A stretch of 64,000 nt of DNA from Paenibacillus sp. FSL H7-0331 (GTDB lineage: Bacteria; Bacillota; Bacilli; Paenibacillales; NBRC-103111). Shown piece by piece: positions 8,515 to 17,570 of the stretch (position 1 is the first letter of the stretch; every line of letters starts with the position of its first letter). Where the stretch lies: NCBI RefSeq assembly GCF_001956045.1, contig NZ_MRTH01000035.1, forward strand, positions 1 through 64,000. Direction: 5' to 3'. The notes beneath the pieces were generated by a model. It saw only the letters and a list, made by a program, of their open reading frames with translations, was not told the origin of the DNA and did no database searches. Position numbers and translations under genes: made by a program.

Positions 8515-10854
8515 ATGAAATACTGGATACAAAGGGGGCTTGCGCTGCTTGGCACCATGCTCCCCGGAACAAACTATTTAAGCCGTCTAGTCTGGTTGGG
8601 ATGTATTTCGGTTTCGCTGCCCATTTTCCTGCTGGGCAGCGCTTATTTGCACGTGTCTGAGAACAAGCTGACCCAGCAGTTTCAGGAGGACAGCTACGCC
8701 TCGTTATTGCAGCTGAAGGAACGTATGGAAAATGTATTGACTCAAATCGAATATCAATCGCTACAGCTATCGATCCAGCCCTCGATCAAAGCTGTTCTCG
8801 GTCAGCCCGACTTTGCCGAACATTATGTTGAGCAGTCAGAGATACTGGAGACACTGTCGGTGCAAAAGAATTCCGGCAGCTTGATTCGTGAGGTTGTTTT
8901 CTATCAAAGCGCGAGCGATATTGCCATATCCAGCGGGTACGGAGCAGCCACTTTGGAGAACTCCCCGCAGCGTGACAATATCTTAAAGGTTCTGTCTATG
9001 GAAAATAAATCGGAATGGGTATATCTGCCTTCTTCCGCTCAGGATGGCTGTATTTCATACGTACGTCGGCTTCCAGTAACGAATTACGGCAAACCGCAGG
9101 GTATTATGATTTTCCAGGTCAGAGAGGCGGAAATACGCAAGCTGTTGTTCAATTCCGGCTCTAGCCTGCGTACCCAGGATCTATTAGTTATGGATGGCAA
9201 AAATCATATTATGCTGCACTCATCCAATGATTTCTTGCTGGGTAAGCCTGCAAATACACAGCCACTGCTAAACCGTGTCTTATCAGATGATAGCGATACC
9301 GACCGTTTTATTCAAACCGATGATCAAGGTGAGCGTCTGTTGACCGTATTTTATCGAACGGCTCTCGGAAGAACTTATGTTTCACTGATGCCGGAGCGCG
9401 AAATGACAAGCCAACTGACGTGGCTTCGTTTGTTTATCGCCCTATCCGTGTTGATTTTTTTGCTTCTCGGTGTAGTATTGACGATTGTATTCTCCAAGAT
9501 GGCATACAGCCCCATCGACAAGCTCCTTAAATATGGCGAACAGCTGCGGAATGTAGGTACAACGAGGACTCCCGGCATCAAGGGCAATGAAATCGAATTT
9601 ATTCGCTCCTGTTTGACTTATTTGAGAGATCAGGCGGAATCGTTGGACAGCTACGTGAAAAAGATCCAGCCGGATTTACGCGATCAATTTCTACTGAATG
9701 TGTTAGGCAATACATTGGCAATCCGCAAAGAAGCTTTAGATTCGTCCTGTCATACGTATGGGATTCCACAGGAAGGTATCTATGTGGTACTGGTTGTGAT
9801 GGCGGAAAATTTGTTCAAGGAAAAAAGATTTTTGCCTAATGAAGGCGCGATCATTGTGTTTGCTATCAAAAATGTGATGCTCGAATTGCTGGAGCATTGC
9901 GCCCCGGCACAAGGATTTGTAGTAGAGAAGGATGAGAAGGAAGCAGTTGGCATTGTGCACTTTAACAGCAGTACTGACGAGGATGAAATTGCACGTACGA
10001 TTCAAGGGTATGCGGATAAAATCTGCGAGGCTTTGCAGACGTACTTGTCATTCAAGGTTTCAATTGGGGTTGGAGAGCTGCGTGAGAGCGTCGCCCTGCT
10101 GTCAGAATCCTATAATGAAGCTAAGCTTGCTCTGCAATACCGGTTAATTAGCGAAAGTCAGCATGTGCTTTATTACAACCGATTAGCCGTTCCTAACGAT
10201 AAGCTGAAAATTTTTAATTATCCGAAAAGCTTTGAGCTGGATATGGTTGAATTCTTGCTTCAGGGGGAGCTGTTGGCAGCCGAGGAGATCTTGGTGCAAT
10301 TTTCGCAGCGGGTAAGGGCATCAGATTCCTATAACACAGCGATGCAATGCTACCTGGTATTGTTATCTTCAATTATTCAGTCACTGGAGGAAATGGGCTA
10401 CGGTGTATTGGATAGTCTCGGTGACAACTTATTCGAGCAGCTCAAAGCCAGACAAACGTACCAAGAGGTCCATGAATGGTTTGTGGAGATCTTGTTTCCG
10501 ATGCACCGACAAATTACGGAAGAAATCAGGAATAATACGACGAAGCTTGCCGTACAAAAGGTATGCGCACATATTGAGGCTAACGAGGGCTTGCCTTCGT
10601 TGATTGAGTGTGCGGAGCTGGTCAACATGAGTCCTTCATATTTAAGCCGTCTGTTCAAGCAGGAAGCAGGTATTTCCTTTATCGAATACCTGATGAAATA
10701 CAAGGTGGAAAAGGCTCGAAAGCTGCTAGAGGTAACGGACTATAGTATAACGGAAATTGCCTCAATGGTCGGTTATTCCGAAAGGAACTTGAATAGAGCA
10801 TTTCAGAGGCATGTGGCGATGACGCCTAAGCAGTATCGATTGTCAACGCGTTGA
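8515..10854 (+). CDS. membrane-bound AraC-type regulator (YesN/YtdP-like)
   Basis: A 779-residue one-component sensor-regulator. Transmembrane helix 1 is at about residues 24-46, an extracytoplasmic Cache-like sensor spans roughly 47-300, helix 2 is at about 303-327, followed by a cytoplasmic linker region with a GGDEF-related fold remnant and a C-terminal AraC domain at about 680-779 (LIECAELVNMSPSYLSRLF, then the KARKLLEVTDYSITEIASMV signature). It would read an extracellular sugar signal and activate sugar transport genes, most simply the lipoprotein gene just upstream, with which it forms an apparent operon. A hairpin follows at 10904. Compared with relatives it is of normal length and intact. 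Confidence 0.9.
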   Translation: MKYWIQRGLALLGTMLPGTNYLSRLVWLGCISVSLPIFLLGSAYLHVSENKLTQQFQEDSYASLLQLKERMENVLTQIEYQSLQLSIQPSIKAVLGQPDFAEHYVEQSEILETLSVQKNSGSLIREVVFYQSASDIAISSGYGAATLENSPQRDNILKVLSMENKSEWVYLPSSAQDGCISYVRRLPVTNYGKPQGIMIFQVREAEIRKLLFNSGSSLRTQDLLVMDGKNHIMLHSSNDFLLGKPANTQPLLNRVLSDDSDTDRFIQTDDQGERLLTVFYRTALGRTYVSLMPEREMTSQLTWLRLFIALSVLIFLLLGVVLTIVFSKMAYSPIDKLLKYGEQLRNVGTTRTPGIKGNEIEFIRSCLTYLRDQAESLDSYVKKIQPDLRDQFLLNVLGNTLAIRKEALDSSCHTYGIPQEGIYVVLVVMAENLFKEKRFLPNEGAIIVFAIKNVMLELLEHCAPAQGFVVEKDEKEAVGIVHFNSSTDEDEIARTIQGYADKICEALQTYLSFKVSIGVGELRESVALLSESYNEAKLALQYRLISESQHVLYYNRLAVPNDKLKIFNYPKSFELDMVEFLLQGELLAAEEILVQFSQRVRASDSYNTAMQCYLVLLSSIIQSLEEMGYGVLDSLGDNLFEQLKARQTYQEVHEWFVEILFPMHRQITEEIRNNTTKLAVQKVCAHIEANEGLPSLIECAELVNMSPSYLSRLFKQEAGISFIEYLMKYKVEKARKLLEVTDYSITEIASMVGYSERNLNRAFQRHVAMTPKQYRLSTR

Positions 10855-10903
10855 GGTATCGTGGAGGCAGTTTATCGGAATAGGAATATGTGCAAGAAAA
10901 TGA

Positions 10904-10950
10904 AAACCCGTGAGAGACAGCCGATTTCTTGAGCTGTCCCTTACGGGTTT
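10904..10950 (-). terminator. terminator of the qox operon, possibly bidirectional
   Basis: A long imperfect hairpin with outer arms AAACCCGT/ACGGGTTT and inner GGGACAGC/GCTGTCTC. Read on the minus strand it ends in GGGTTTTCATTTTC, just past the qoxD stop. On the plus strand it follows the AraC gene but lacks a good T run. Confidence 0.75.
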
Positions 10951-10991
10951 GTTGATGTTGCTTGGGTTGCTTTCACGTTCTATGGCAGCTT

Positions 10992-11315
10992 TTAATGTGC
11001 AACCGCATTATACGTCATAATCCATATCGAGCCGGATACAATCGTCACCAGAATAACAAGACCAAGTATCAAAGCCATCAAGTTGTAGCGCGGTTTCTGC
11101 TCTTCCTTGATGTGCATGAAGAAGATCATCTGTATCGCGAACTGCAGAACAGCGATTAAAAGAATAATGACAAGCGTTGCGGTAGTGTTCAGCATATGGT
11201 TCATAACAAGCACAAGCGGAATGATGGTCAGCACAATGGATAAAATAAATCCGATTGTATAGGATTTCAAGGATCCGCCATGTGCTTGATGCGGCTCAGC
11301 ATTGTGATTATCCAT
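10992..11315 (-). CDS. qoxD: cytochrome aa3/bo-type quinol oxidase subunit IV
   Basis: A 107-residue membrane protein with three transmembrane helices (about 20-40, 46-67, 78-100), the size and topology of CyoD/QoxD. The conserved MIFFMHI segment after the second helix is typical of subunit IV. It is the last gene of the qoxABCD operon: the qoxC stop codon is immediately followed by this ATG, with no intervening base. The role is structural, stabilising the proton-pumping terminal oxidase in the cytoplasmic membrane. Confidence 0.92.
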   Translation of the reverse strand: MDNHNAEPHQAHGGSLKSYTIGFILSIVLTIIPLVLVMNHMLNTTATLVIILLIAVLQFAIQMIFFMHIKEEQKPRYNLMALILGLVILVTIVSGSIWIMTYNAVAH

Positions 11316-11963
11316 TTACATCACCCCCATTAAATAGACGACTGTGAACACGAAGATCCACACAATATCAAGGAAATGCCAATATAAGCTGATGATCGTA
11401 ACCTTGCGCTTTGTCACATCGGTGATACCGCGGCGGCTGAGCTGGATCATGATGCCTATCATCCATACGAGTCCAAGCGATACGTGAAGGCCATGCGTAC
11501 CGACGAGCGTGAAGAAGGCAGACAGGAATGCGCTGGTGGAGATCGTCGCGCCCTCGTGCACCATAGTAATAAACTCGGATACTTCGAGTGTAATAAAGGA
11601 TGCACCAAGCAGTACAGTGACAGCCAGCCAACCGATCAAAGCCTTTTTATTGCCCTGATTCATGGCGAGAACGGCCAAGCCGCTGGTAAAGCTGCTCGTT
11701 AGCAGGATGAAGGTCTCAGCGATGACACCAGGCATTTCGAATAGCTCATGAGCTGTGGGACCGCCGTTCGTATTCAATCTTAACACCACATAGGTGGCAA
11801 ATAAGGTACCAAATAAAATACAATCCGTTATCAGAAACAGCCAGAAGCCGAAGGTCTTCATGGATTCTTGATCGGCATGGCCATCGTGATGATGGTCATG
11901 CTCTTGAGCGTGCCCATGTCCGCCGCTGTGTGCGGAGGACTTGTTGGTAATTGTCTGTGCCAT
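11316..11963 (-). CDS. qoxC: quinol oxidase subunit III
   Basis: A 215-residue protein with five transmembrane helices, matching CyoC/QoxC of heme-copper quinol oxidases (FGFWLFLITDCILFGTLFAT near the start, THGLHVSLGLVWM in the fourth helix, YWHFLDIVW in the last). The start ATG overlaps the qoxB stop codon by one base, in TAATG. The N-terminal 33 residues are unusually rich in His and acidic residues (GHGHAQEHDHHHDGHADQE), beyond what the family needs, and could bind metal. Confidence 0.94.
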   Translation of the reverse strand: MAQTITNKSSAHSGGHGHAQEHDHHHDGHADQESMKTFGFWLFLITDCILFGTLFATYVVLRLNTNGGPTAHELFEMPGVIAETFILLTSSFTSGLAVLAMNQGNKKALIGWLAVTVLLGASFITLEVSEFITMVHEGATISTSAFLSAFFTLVGTHGLHVSLGLVWMIGIMIQLSRRGITDVTKRKVTIISLYWHFLDIVWIFVFTVVYLMGVM

Positions 11964-13930
11964 TAATGGGACCCCCTTAATGCAGCTTCTGTACGTTTAA
12001 CCTCATCGACTGGAATATAGTAGTCGGTGTTGTAAGTGAAGGAGCGAACCAGCAAGCAGACAACGACGCCGATAAGTCCAGGAATAGCCATCCACATCCA
12101 GCTCCAGACAAACCCGAAGCCTGCAACGAACCAGCAGACTGACATGATGAATGGGATCGCAGAGTTTCTTGGCATATGAATCGGCTCGATCTCCGGTGCA
12201 GGAGTGGCAATACCGGCTGCACGTTTATTTTTCTCTTCCAGCCATGGATCCAGCGTATCTGCCCGTGGAATGGTTGCAAAGTTATATAGCGGTGCTGGTG
12301 ACGGAATGGACCATTCCAGCGTACGTCCGCCCCATGGATCGCCTGTTGTATCCTTTTGCATAAACTTGATACTGTGGGCAATTTGCCACACCTGGAAAAT
12401 GAACGCAATCCCCATCAAGAAGCCGCCGACGGTGGAAATGACATTAAGCGGCTGCCAGCCCATATCAAAGTCATAGGCATTAAAGCGGCGCGTCATGCCC
12501 ATCAAACCAAGTGCATATTGCGGCATAAAGCAGACGTAGAAGCCGATATTCCAGAACCAGAAGGCCCATTTACCGAGACCCTCATGCAGCTTGAAGCCGA
12601 ACATCTTCGGCCACCAGTAGTATAACCCGGCAAAATATCCGAATACGACACCACCGATCAGCACCTGGTGGAAATGCGCAATCAGGAAGTAGCTGTTATG
12701 AAATTGAAAATCGGCTGGTGCAACAGAGAGCAGCACGCCTGTCATCCCACCTACAATGAAGCAAGGGATGAATGCTGCGGTCCACATCATCGGCGTGGAG
12801 AATGTAATTTTCCCTCGGAACAGCGTGAACAGCCAATTGAACACTTTGACACCGGTTGGTATGGCGATAATCATGGTCGTTATGGCAAAGAATATATTCA
12901 CATTGGCACCGGAGCCCATCGTGAAGAAGTGATGCGCCCAAGTAAAGAAGGACATAATACTAATGGAAAACATCGCAAATACCATTGATTTATAGCCGAA
13001 CAGCTTTTTCTTGGCAAACGTCGAAACAATTTCCGAGAATATACCGAATGCGGGCAGAATAACAATGTAAACCTCAGGGTGACCCCACATCCAGATTAAG
13101 TTGATGTACATCATCGGATTACCACCGCCATCTAGCGTAAAGAAGTGAGCGCCGAGGAAGCGGTCCAAGAACAACAGGGCAAGCGTAACGGTCAAGATCG
13201 GAAAGGCAAAAATGATAATGATGCAGGTTGTAAAAACAGACCATGTGTACATTGGCATTTTCATTAACGTCATGCCGGGAGCACGCATTCTCAGGATCGT
13301 TACGATAAAGTTAATGCCTGTCGCCAAGCTCCCGATCCCAGAGATTTGTATACCCCATATATAAAAGTCTTGACCAACACTCGGACTTCCCGATAGCTCC
13401 GAGAGCGGCGGATAAGCCAGCCAGCCTGCATCGGGAGAACCGCCTATAATGAAGGACAGGTTGAACAGCATCGCGCCAAAGAAGAACAGCCAAAAGCTAA
13501 GCGAGTTCAGGAACGGAAAAGCGACATCGCGAGCACCGATTTGCAGCGGTATCGCAATATTGAATAGACCGAACATGAGTGGCATTGCCATAAATAAAAT
13601 CATAATGACGCCGTGCGTAGTGAAAATCTGGTTATAATGCTCAGCCTGCAGAAACTCAAGCTGCGGAAGTGCAAGCTGTGTACGCATGAGCAGTGCATCA
13701 ACACCGCCGCGGAACAGCATCAGCAGGGAGGCGATGATATACATAATCCCTACTTTTTTATGGTCAACTGTAGTTAGCCATTCGGTCCAAAGCCACTTCC
13801 ATTTTTTGAAAATCGTCAAGGCCAATACGATAGCCACCATGGAGATGGCGATGGAGACTTGAGCTCCAAGAATCAGCGGATCGCCCGTGACGAAAAATGT
13901 GGATGAAAATTGTTTGATTGAATCCAGCAT
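11963..13930 (-). CDS. qoxB: quinol oxidase subunit I, catalytic heme-copper subunit
   Basis: A 655-residue, about 15-helix membrane protein of the CyoB/QoxB type that reduces O2 to water at a heme-CuB centre and pumps protons. Visible ligands are the low-spin heme His in TTHGVIM (about residue 106), WGHPEVY with the CuB His and cross-linked Tyr (about 281-287), WAHHFFTMG with two CuB His (about 333), and HFHQVLIGG for the high-spin and low-spin hemes (about 416). It follows qoxA by 24 bases and overlaps qoxC by one. Long N-terminal and C-terminal extensions relative to cytochrome c oxidase agree with the quinol oxidase assignment. Confidence 0.96.
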   Translation of the reverse strand: MLDSIKQFSSTFFVTGDPLILGAQVSIAISMVAIVLALTIFKKWKWLWTEWLTTVDHKKVGIMYIIASLLMLFRGGVDALLMRTQLALPQLEFLQAEHYNQIFTTHGVIMILFMAMPLMFGLFNIAIPLQIGARDVAFPFLNSLSFWLFFFGAMLFNLSFIIGGSPDAGWLAYPPLSELSGSPSVGQDFYIWGIQISGIGSLATGINFIVTILRMRAPGMTLMKMPMYTWSVFTTCIIIIFAFPILTVTLALLFLDRFLGAHFFTLDGGGNPMMYINLIWMWGHPEVYIVILPAFGIFSEIVSTFAKKKLFGYKSMVFAMFSISIMSFFTWAHHFFTMGSGANVNIFFAITTMIIAIPTGVKVFNWLFTLFRGKITFSTPMMWTAAFIPCFIVGGMTGVLLSVAPADFQFHNSYFLIAHFHQVLIGGVVFGYFAGLYYWWPKMFGFKLHEGLGKWAFWFWNIGFYVCFMPQYALGLMGMTRRFNAYDFDMGWQPLNVISTVGGFLMGIAFIFQVWQIAHSIKFMQKDTTGDPWGGRTLEWSIPSPAPLYNFATIPRADTLDPWLEEKNKRAAGIATPAPEIEPIHMPRNSAIPFIMSVCWFVAGFGFVWSWMWMAIPGLIGVVVCLLVRSFTYNTDYYIPVDEVKRTEAALRGSH

Positions 13931-13954
13931 GGTAGGTCTCCTTTCGTTTTGTCG

Positions 13955-14917
13955 TTAATGACCCGAATGTCCATTAGGGGTAGTTGCAGCTGCAGGAGCT
14001 GTCTTGCCTTGTGTAGTGCTGGTATCAATAGCCTTTGGCTGTGGTGAGCTGCCATGATGATGGGCACTTCCGCCAACCGCATACTGCGTTACGATCCGCT
14101 CAAACAAGCCGGTAGGGAAGGAAGAAAAATATTGCACGTTAGCAGGCCCAGGTTCAGCAAGCTTGGTATAGCCGTCCATTGTCAGGGCAGGTGAAGCGGT
14201 TTTCGTTTTTTTCACCCATGCGTCAAAAGCTTCCTGGGAGGTAGCATCAACCTTGAACGTCATTTGGGCAAAATCACGACCGTTAAAGTTAGCGCCGCTG
14301 CCAAAATATTGACCAGGCTCGTCTGCTTGCAGGAATAGTGTCATGGCCATACCGGACATCGTGTAGATTTGACCGCCAAGCTGAGGAATCCAGAATGAAT
14401 TCATCGCCGTTGCCGAGGTCAATTCAAACTTGACCGGGACGCCTTGCGGTATTTGCAAATAATTCACAGTAGCTATACCTTGCTCCGGATATTGAAACAG
14501 CCATTTCCAGTCCATTGAGGTAACCTGAACGGTGATCGGCTTTTTATCGGAAACCAGCGGTTTGGAGGGTTCAAGGGCATACGTGTATTTAGCGGTAACT
14601 AAACCCAATATAATGATAATAATAATCGGTATACCCCACCAAATGACTTCCAGTTTGGTACTGTGCGCCCAATCGGGTGCGTAGGTTGCTTTACTGCCCG
14701 CCTTTTCCCGGTATCGCCATAAGATGAATCCGCTCAACAGCAATACAGGAACGATAACGACAGAGCACAGCAGAGTTGAAATCCAGATCAAATCCTTTTG
14801 TGCCGCGCCGACAGGGCCTTTAGGATCGAGCACAATAAATTGTTCGCTGCATCCTGTGAGCAGGACGATCGACAAAATAAACAACAGTGGCATTAGAATG
14901 CGTAGGTTCGGCCTCAA
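13955..14917 (-). CDS. qoxA: quinol oxidase subunit II (lipoprotein, no CuA site)
   Basis: About 320 residues: a lipoprotein signal ending in LLTGC, two transmembrane helices, then an extracytoplasmic cupredoxin domain. The CuA ligand set (C-x3-C-x3-H) is absent from the region around SATAMNSFWIPQLGGQIYTM, which identifies a quinol rather than cytochrome c oxidase. The C-terminus is a low-complexity tail with His clusters (SAHHHGSSP and NGHSGH). I favour the TTG at 14917 as start, because GGAG is nine bases before it and the signal peptide then begins MRPNLR; ATG 14926 abuts that site and a TTG at 14938 lacks one. First gene of the operon qoxABCD. Confidence 0.93.
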   Translation of the reverse strand: MRPNLRILMPLLFILSIVLLTGCSEQFIVLDPKGPVGAAQKDLIWISTLLCSVVIVPVLLLSGFILWRYREKAGSKATYAPDWAHSTKLEVIWWGIPIIIIIILGLVTAKYTYALEPSKPLVSDKKPITVQVTSMDWKWLFQYPEQGIATVNYLQIPQGVPVKFELTSATAMNSFWIPQLGGQIYTMSGMAMTLFLQADEPGQYFGSGANFNGRDFAQMTFKVDATSQEAFDAWVKKTKTASPALTMDGYTKLAEPGPANVQYFSSFPTGLFERIVTQYAVGGSAHHHGSSPQPKAIDTSTTQGKTAPAAATTPNGHSGH

Positions 14918-15126
14918 GCTTTTCATCTCCTTTTTCAACTCTGAATCTCAATTCATTAAATCACTATCTATAACTTAGCAGAAATGAAAGCAGATAACTG
15001 CAGACTTAACAATACCGTCAATAATTTGTCTTTTCTTCGTAATACAAATGTCACCTGTTCGACATCTGTGGCGATTTGACCCTCATTATGCAATGAAATA
15101 AGCAGAAAATAAGTACAAAATAAGTA
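14918..15126. other. qox promoter region
   Basis: About 210 bases upstream of qoxA with no gene. Near 15100-15130 there is a short tandem repetition of ATAAGTACAAA (two full copies and a degenerate third). I could not identify a convincing -35/-10 pair for qoxA. Confidence 0.4.
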
Positions 15127-15170
15127 CAAAAAAACCGCCTCGTCATCACGATGTGATTTCGAAGCGGTCG
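15127..15170 (-). terminator. terminator of the small membrane protein gene
   Basis: On the minus strand, ACCGCTTCG, a central ATCAC/GTGAT hairpin and CGAGGCGGT fold into a stem running into TTTTTTT. It lies 70 bases past the stop of the gene at 15238-15519. Confidence 0.85.
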
Positions 15171-15237
15171 CTACAGCTTATGTGTACCCAACAAAACGCA
15201 ACCTACGCAATCAATCCAGAAAACGAAGTTCGTTACC

Positions 15238-15519
15238 TTAGAATGGCTGCTTATTGTTATCGAGATGACGTTTGTGAACAAGTCCCATCGCGGTTCCGAT
15301 AACGTAAATATGCACACTGCCTACAATAAAGCCAAGTCCGACCATAAGCCCGGTATTACGGTCATTGAATTGGTTCAAATTCATGAGACAAAGAAGAACG
15401 CCGACGCCTAGTGCAACCCAAGCGATCCAGGTCATTAAGGTGACCAGACGAGGGATTTCGTTATTCGAATGGGTCTTGTCAAGATCCGCATGATGTACTG
15501 AAGCTGTTTTGGTTGTCAT
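15238..15519 (-). CDS. small two-helix membrane protein, function unknown
   Basis: A 93-residue protein with a charged, His-containing N-terminus (MTTKTASVHHADLDKTH) and two predicted transmembrane helices at about residues 26-45 and 58-80. ATG 15519 has AGGGGTG six bases upstream; a GTG three codons earlier is less well placed. It has its own terminator and lies upstream of the qox operon on the same strand, so it is a separate unit. I do not recognise the family; its position suggests, without proof, a link to respiration. Confidence 0.7.
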   Translation of the reverse strand: MTTKTASVHHADLDKTHSNNEIPRLVTLMTWIAWVALGVGVLLCLMNLNQFNDRNTGLMVGLGFIVGSVHIYVIGTAMGLVHKRHLDNNKQPF

Positions 15520-15782
15520 AATGAACACCCCTAATCGTGTAAGTGCTTTCCTACATATAGTATACTACACTTTTTGGTATTTGTTCAAACATTATTCGCA
15601 ATTCGATCAATAATTGGACATAAGTTGGGGTCCGTTTCAATAAAGTTGGCTTGACATCGTTAATAATGAATGAAATAAATAGTAAACCTAATTAAGACGA
15701 AATCTGACATATATGCTTTGTTATACTGACTGGGTAGTCTGGGAAGTTATGAAGATGAATTCAATAGGAGGCTGTGTTTACA
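15520..15782. other. divergent intergenic region
   Basis: 263 AT-rich bases between the small membrane protein (minus) and the SDR gene (plus). TTGACA at 15651-15656 and TATACT near 15723 are present but not at promoter spacing from each other. AGGAGG (15766-15771) is the SDR ribosome site. Confidence 0.4.
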
Positions 15783-16658
15783 ATGAAGGCTTTAAAGGGA
15801 AAGGTAGCTGTAGTGGCAGGTGGTACACGAGGCGCAGGTCGCGGGATTGCTGAGATGCTGGGGGAAGCAGGCGCTACTGTTTATGTGACAGGACGCAGTA
15901 CAATAGGGAATCTATCCGATATGGGAAGGCAGGAGACCATCGAGGAAACAGCAGAATTAGTTACGGCACATGGTGGTGTCGGGATTGCAGTAAGGGTAGA
16001 CCACACGGTTGAGGCCGACGTAAAGGCGCTTTTTGAGCAGGTGCATTCGGAGCAGAATGGAGTACTCGATATCCTTGTTAATGATATATGGGGCGGCGAG
16101 CAACTGACGGAATGGGGGAAGCCATTCTGGGAGCATTCATTAAATAAGGGACTGCAAATGCAAATTCCTGCGGTTCATGCCCATATGGTGACAAGCTATT
16201 ATGCTGCTCCTTTAATGGTTGCCAGGAACAAGGGGCTGATCATTGAAATAACCGATGGCTTTGATTATAGATATCGTGGAAATTTGTATTACAGTCTGGC
16301 GAAGATATCGGCGATCCATCTCGCACAGTCCATGGCGGCGGAGCTTCGTGAGCACCGTGTAGCTGCAGTTTCATTAACACCCGGTTTTTTACGTTCGGAG
16401 GCGATGCTGGATTATTTTGGTGTGACGGAAGCGAATTGGCGTGATGCGGCGAAGACAGATCCACATTTTCTGATATCGGAAACACCCTATTATGTAGGAA
16501 GAGCAGTTGCAGCATTGGCAGCAGATTCGAATGTACTTGAAAAGTCAGGACAGATTCTGACTTCCTGGGAGCTTTCGGATATATATGGCTTTATGGATAG
16601 GGATGGATCACGTCCTCATTGGGGACGATATGCCGAGGAACAGGGCTTTTATAAATGA
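15783..16658 (+). CDS. SDR family oxidoreductase
   Basis: A 291-residue short-chain dehydrogenase. The cofactor turn is VVAGGTRGAGRGIAEML, the catalytic pair is YYSLAK, and the mid-segment LVNDIWGGEQ replaces the classical NNAG with N-D-I-W. That substitution and the Trp-rich region around WGKPFWEH are seen in a subgroup of SDRs of unknown substrate. ATG 15783 is 11 bases after AGGAGG; the GTG at 15774 is only two bases after it. It is a single gene with its own hairpin terminator. The physiological role is not evident from the neighbours. Confidence 0.87.
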   Translation: MKALKGKVAVVAGGTRGAGRGIAEMLGEAGATVYVTGRSTIGNLSDMGRQETIEETAELVTAHGGVGIAVRVDHTVEADVKALFEQVHSEQNGVLDILVNDIWGGEQLTEWGKPFWEHSLNKGLQMQIPAVHAHMVTSYYAAPLMVARNKGLIIEITDGFDYRYRGNLYYSLAKISAIHLAQSMAAELREHRVAAVSLTPGFLRSEAMLDYFGVTEANWRDAAKTDPHFLISETPYYVGRAVAALAADSNVLEKSGQILTSWELSDIYGFMDRDGSRPHWGRYAEEQGFYK

Positions 16659-16672
16659 CTTAATCATGGATG

Positions 16673-16693
16673 ACCCGAGCCGTGGCTTCGGGT
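16673..16693 (+). terminator. hairpin after the SDR gene
   Basis: ACCCGAGCC and GGCTTCGGGT fold around a two-base loop, 14 bases after the stop codon. The sequence after it (TATTTGG) is only mildly T-rich. Confidence 0.5.
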
Positions 16694-16810
16694 TATTTGG
16701 ATTGTATAATCCGACACCATTCGGCATAAGTTGTTATTGCAAGGGCGAAATGTATTATAATAGAAGAAGATTTTTACATTAGCTCATAGAATGGGAGGAA
16801 TATATAAGCT

Positions 16811-17485
16811 ATGAAGTACGAAATTCTGTATCAGGGTGCGTTTCCGTTGGTCAAAATTGAATTGGAAAAAGGAGAAAATGTAAAAGCAGAATCGGGGGCC
16901 ATGGTATCCATGACACCTAATATTGAACTTAAAGGTACGGTGGACGGTGGATTGATGCGAGGACTTGGCAGAATGCTGAGCGGTGAAAAATTCTTTTTCC
17001 AGGAATTATCAGCTACACAGGGCAGAGGTGAGGTGCTCCTGGCACCCGCGGCGGTTGGTGATGTACAAGCTATTGAGCTTGATGGATCCTATAAGCTGTA
17101 CGTACAGAAGGATGGCTTTCTGGCCGGGACCAATGGCATTCAGGTTAACACGAAGATGCAGAACCTGATGAAGGGATTTTTATCCGGGGAAGGCTTTTTC
17201 ATTGTTGAGATTAGCGGCAGCGGCACCGTATTCTTATCGTCCTACGGCGCTATCCATGCGGTTAATCTTGGACCTGGAGAAGAAAGGATTATCGATAACG
17301 GACATTTGGTTGCTTGGCCTGATTATATGAATTATACGATTGAAAAGGCATCCAAGGGCTGGATATCCAGTATAACGAGTGGTGAGGCTGCTGTGTGCCG
17401 CTTTCGGGGTGAAGGTGTAGTGCTGATTCAGACCCGGAATCCGGCAGGCTTTGCTTCATGGATCAAGACCTTTCTGCCTAAATAA
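16811..17485 (+). CDS. AIM24/TIGR00266 family protein
   Basis: A 224-residue all-beta protein of the AIM24 (TIGR00266) family. Diagnostic segments are MKYEILYQGAFPLVKIEL at the start, ESGAMVSM, GGLMRGLGRMLSGE, and the closing FRGEGVVLIQTRNP. The bacterial function is not established; the mitochondrial relative AIM24 helps inner-membrane organisation, and the family has a tryptophan-attenuator-like beta fold. GGGAGG lies about 12 bases before ATG 16811, and a good -10 element TATAAT (16756-16761) is about 50 bases upstream. Single gene, ending at a bidirectional terminator. Confidence 0.9.
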   Translation: MKYEILYQGAFPLVKIELEKGENVKAESGAMVSMTPNIELKGTVDGGLMRGLGRMLSGEKFFFQELSATQGRGEVLLAPAAVGDVQAIELDGSYKLYVQKDGFLAGTNGIQVNTKMQNLMKGFLSGEGFFIVEISGSGTVFLSSYGAIHAVNLGPGEERIIDNGHLVAWPDYMNYTIEKASKGWISSITSGEAAVCRFRGEGVVLIQTRNPAGFASWIKTFLPK

Positions 17486-17496
17486 TGATGACATAG

Positions 17497-17541
17497 AAAA
17501 AGCAGTACCTCTGAGAACAGCATTCAGAAGATACTGCTTTT
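17497..17541. terminator. bidirectional terminator between convergent genes
   Basis: AAAAGCAGTA (17497-17506) pairs with TACTGCTTTT, enclosing CTCTGA/TCAGA. A-tract and T-tract on the two sides suit termination of both the AIM24 gene (plus) and the TauE gene (minus). Confidence 0.85.
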
Positions 17542-17570
17542 CTTATTTTATCCTCATCAATCACAGTCAG

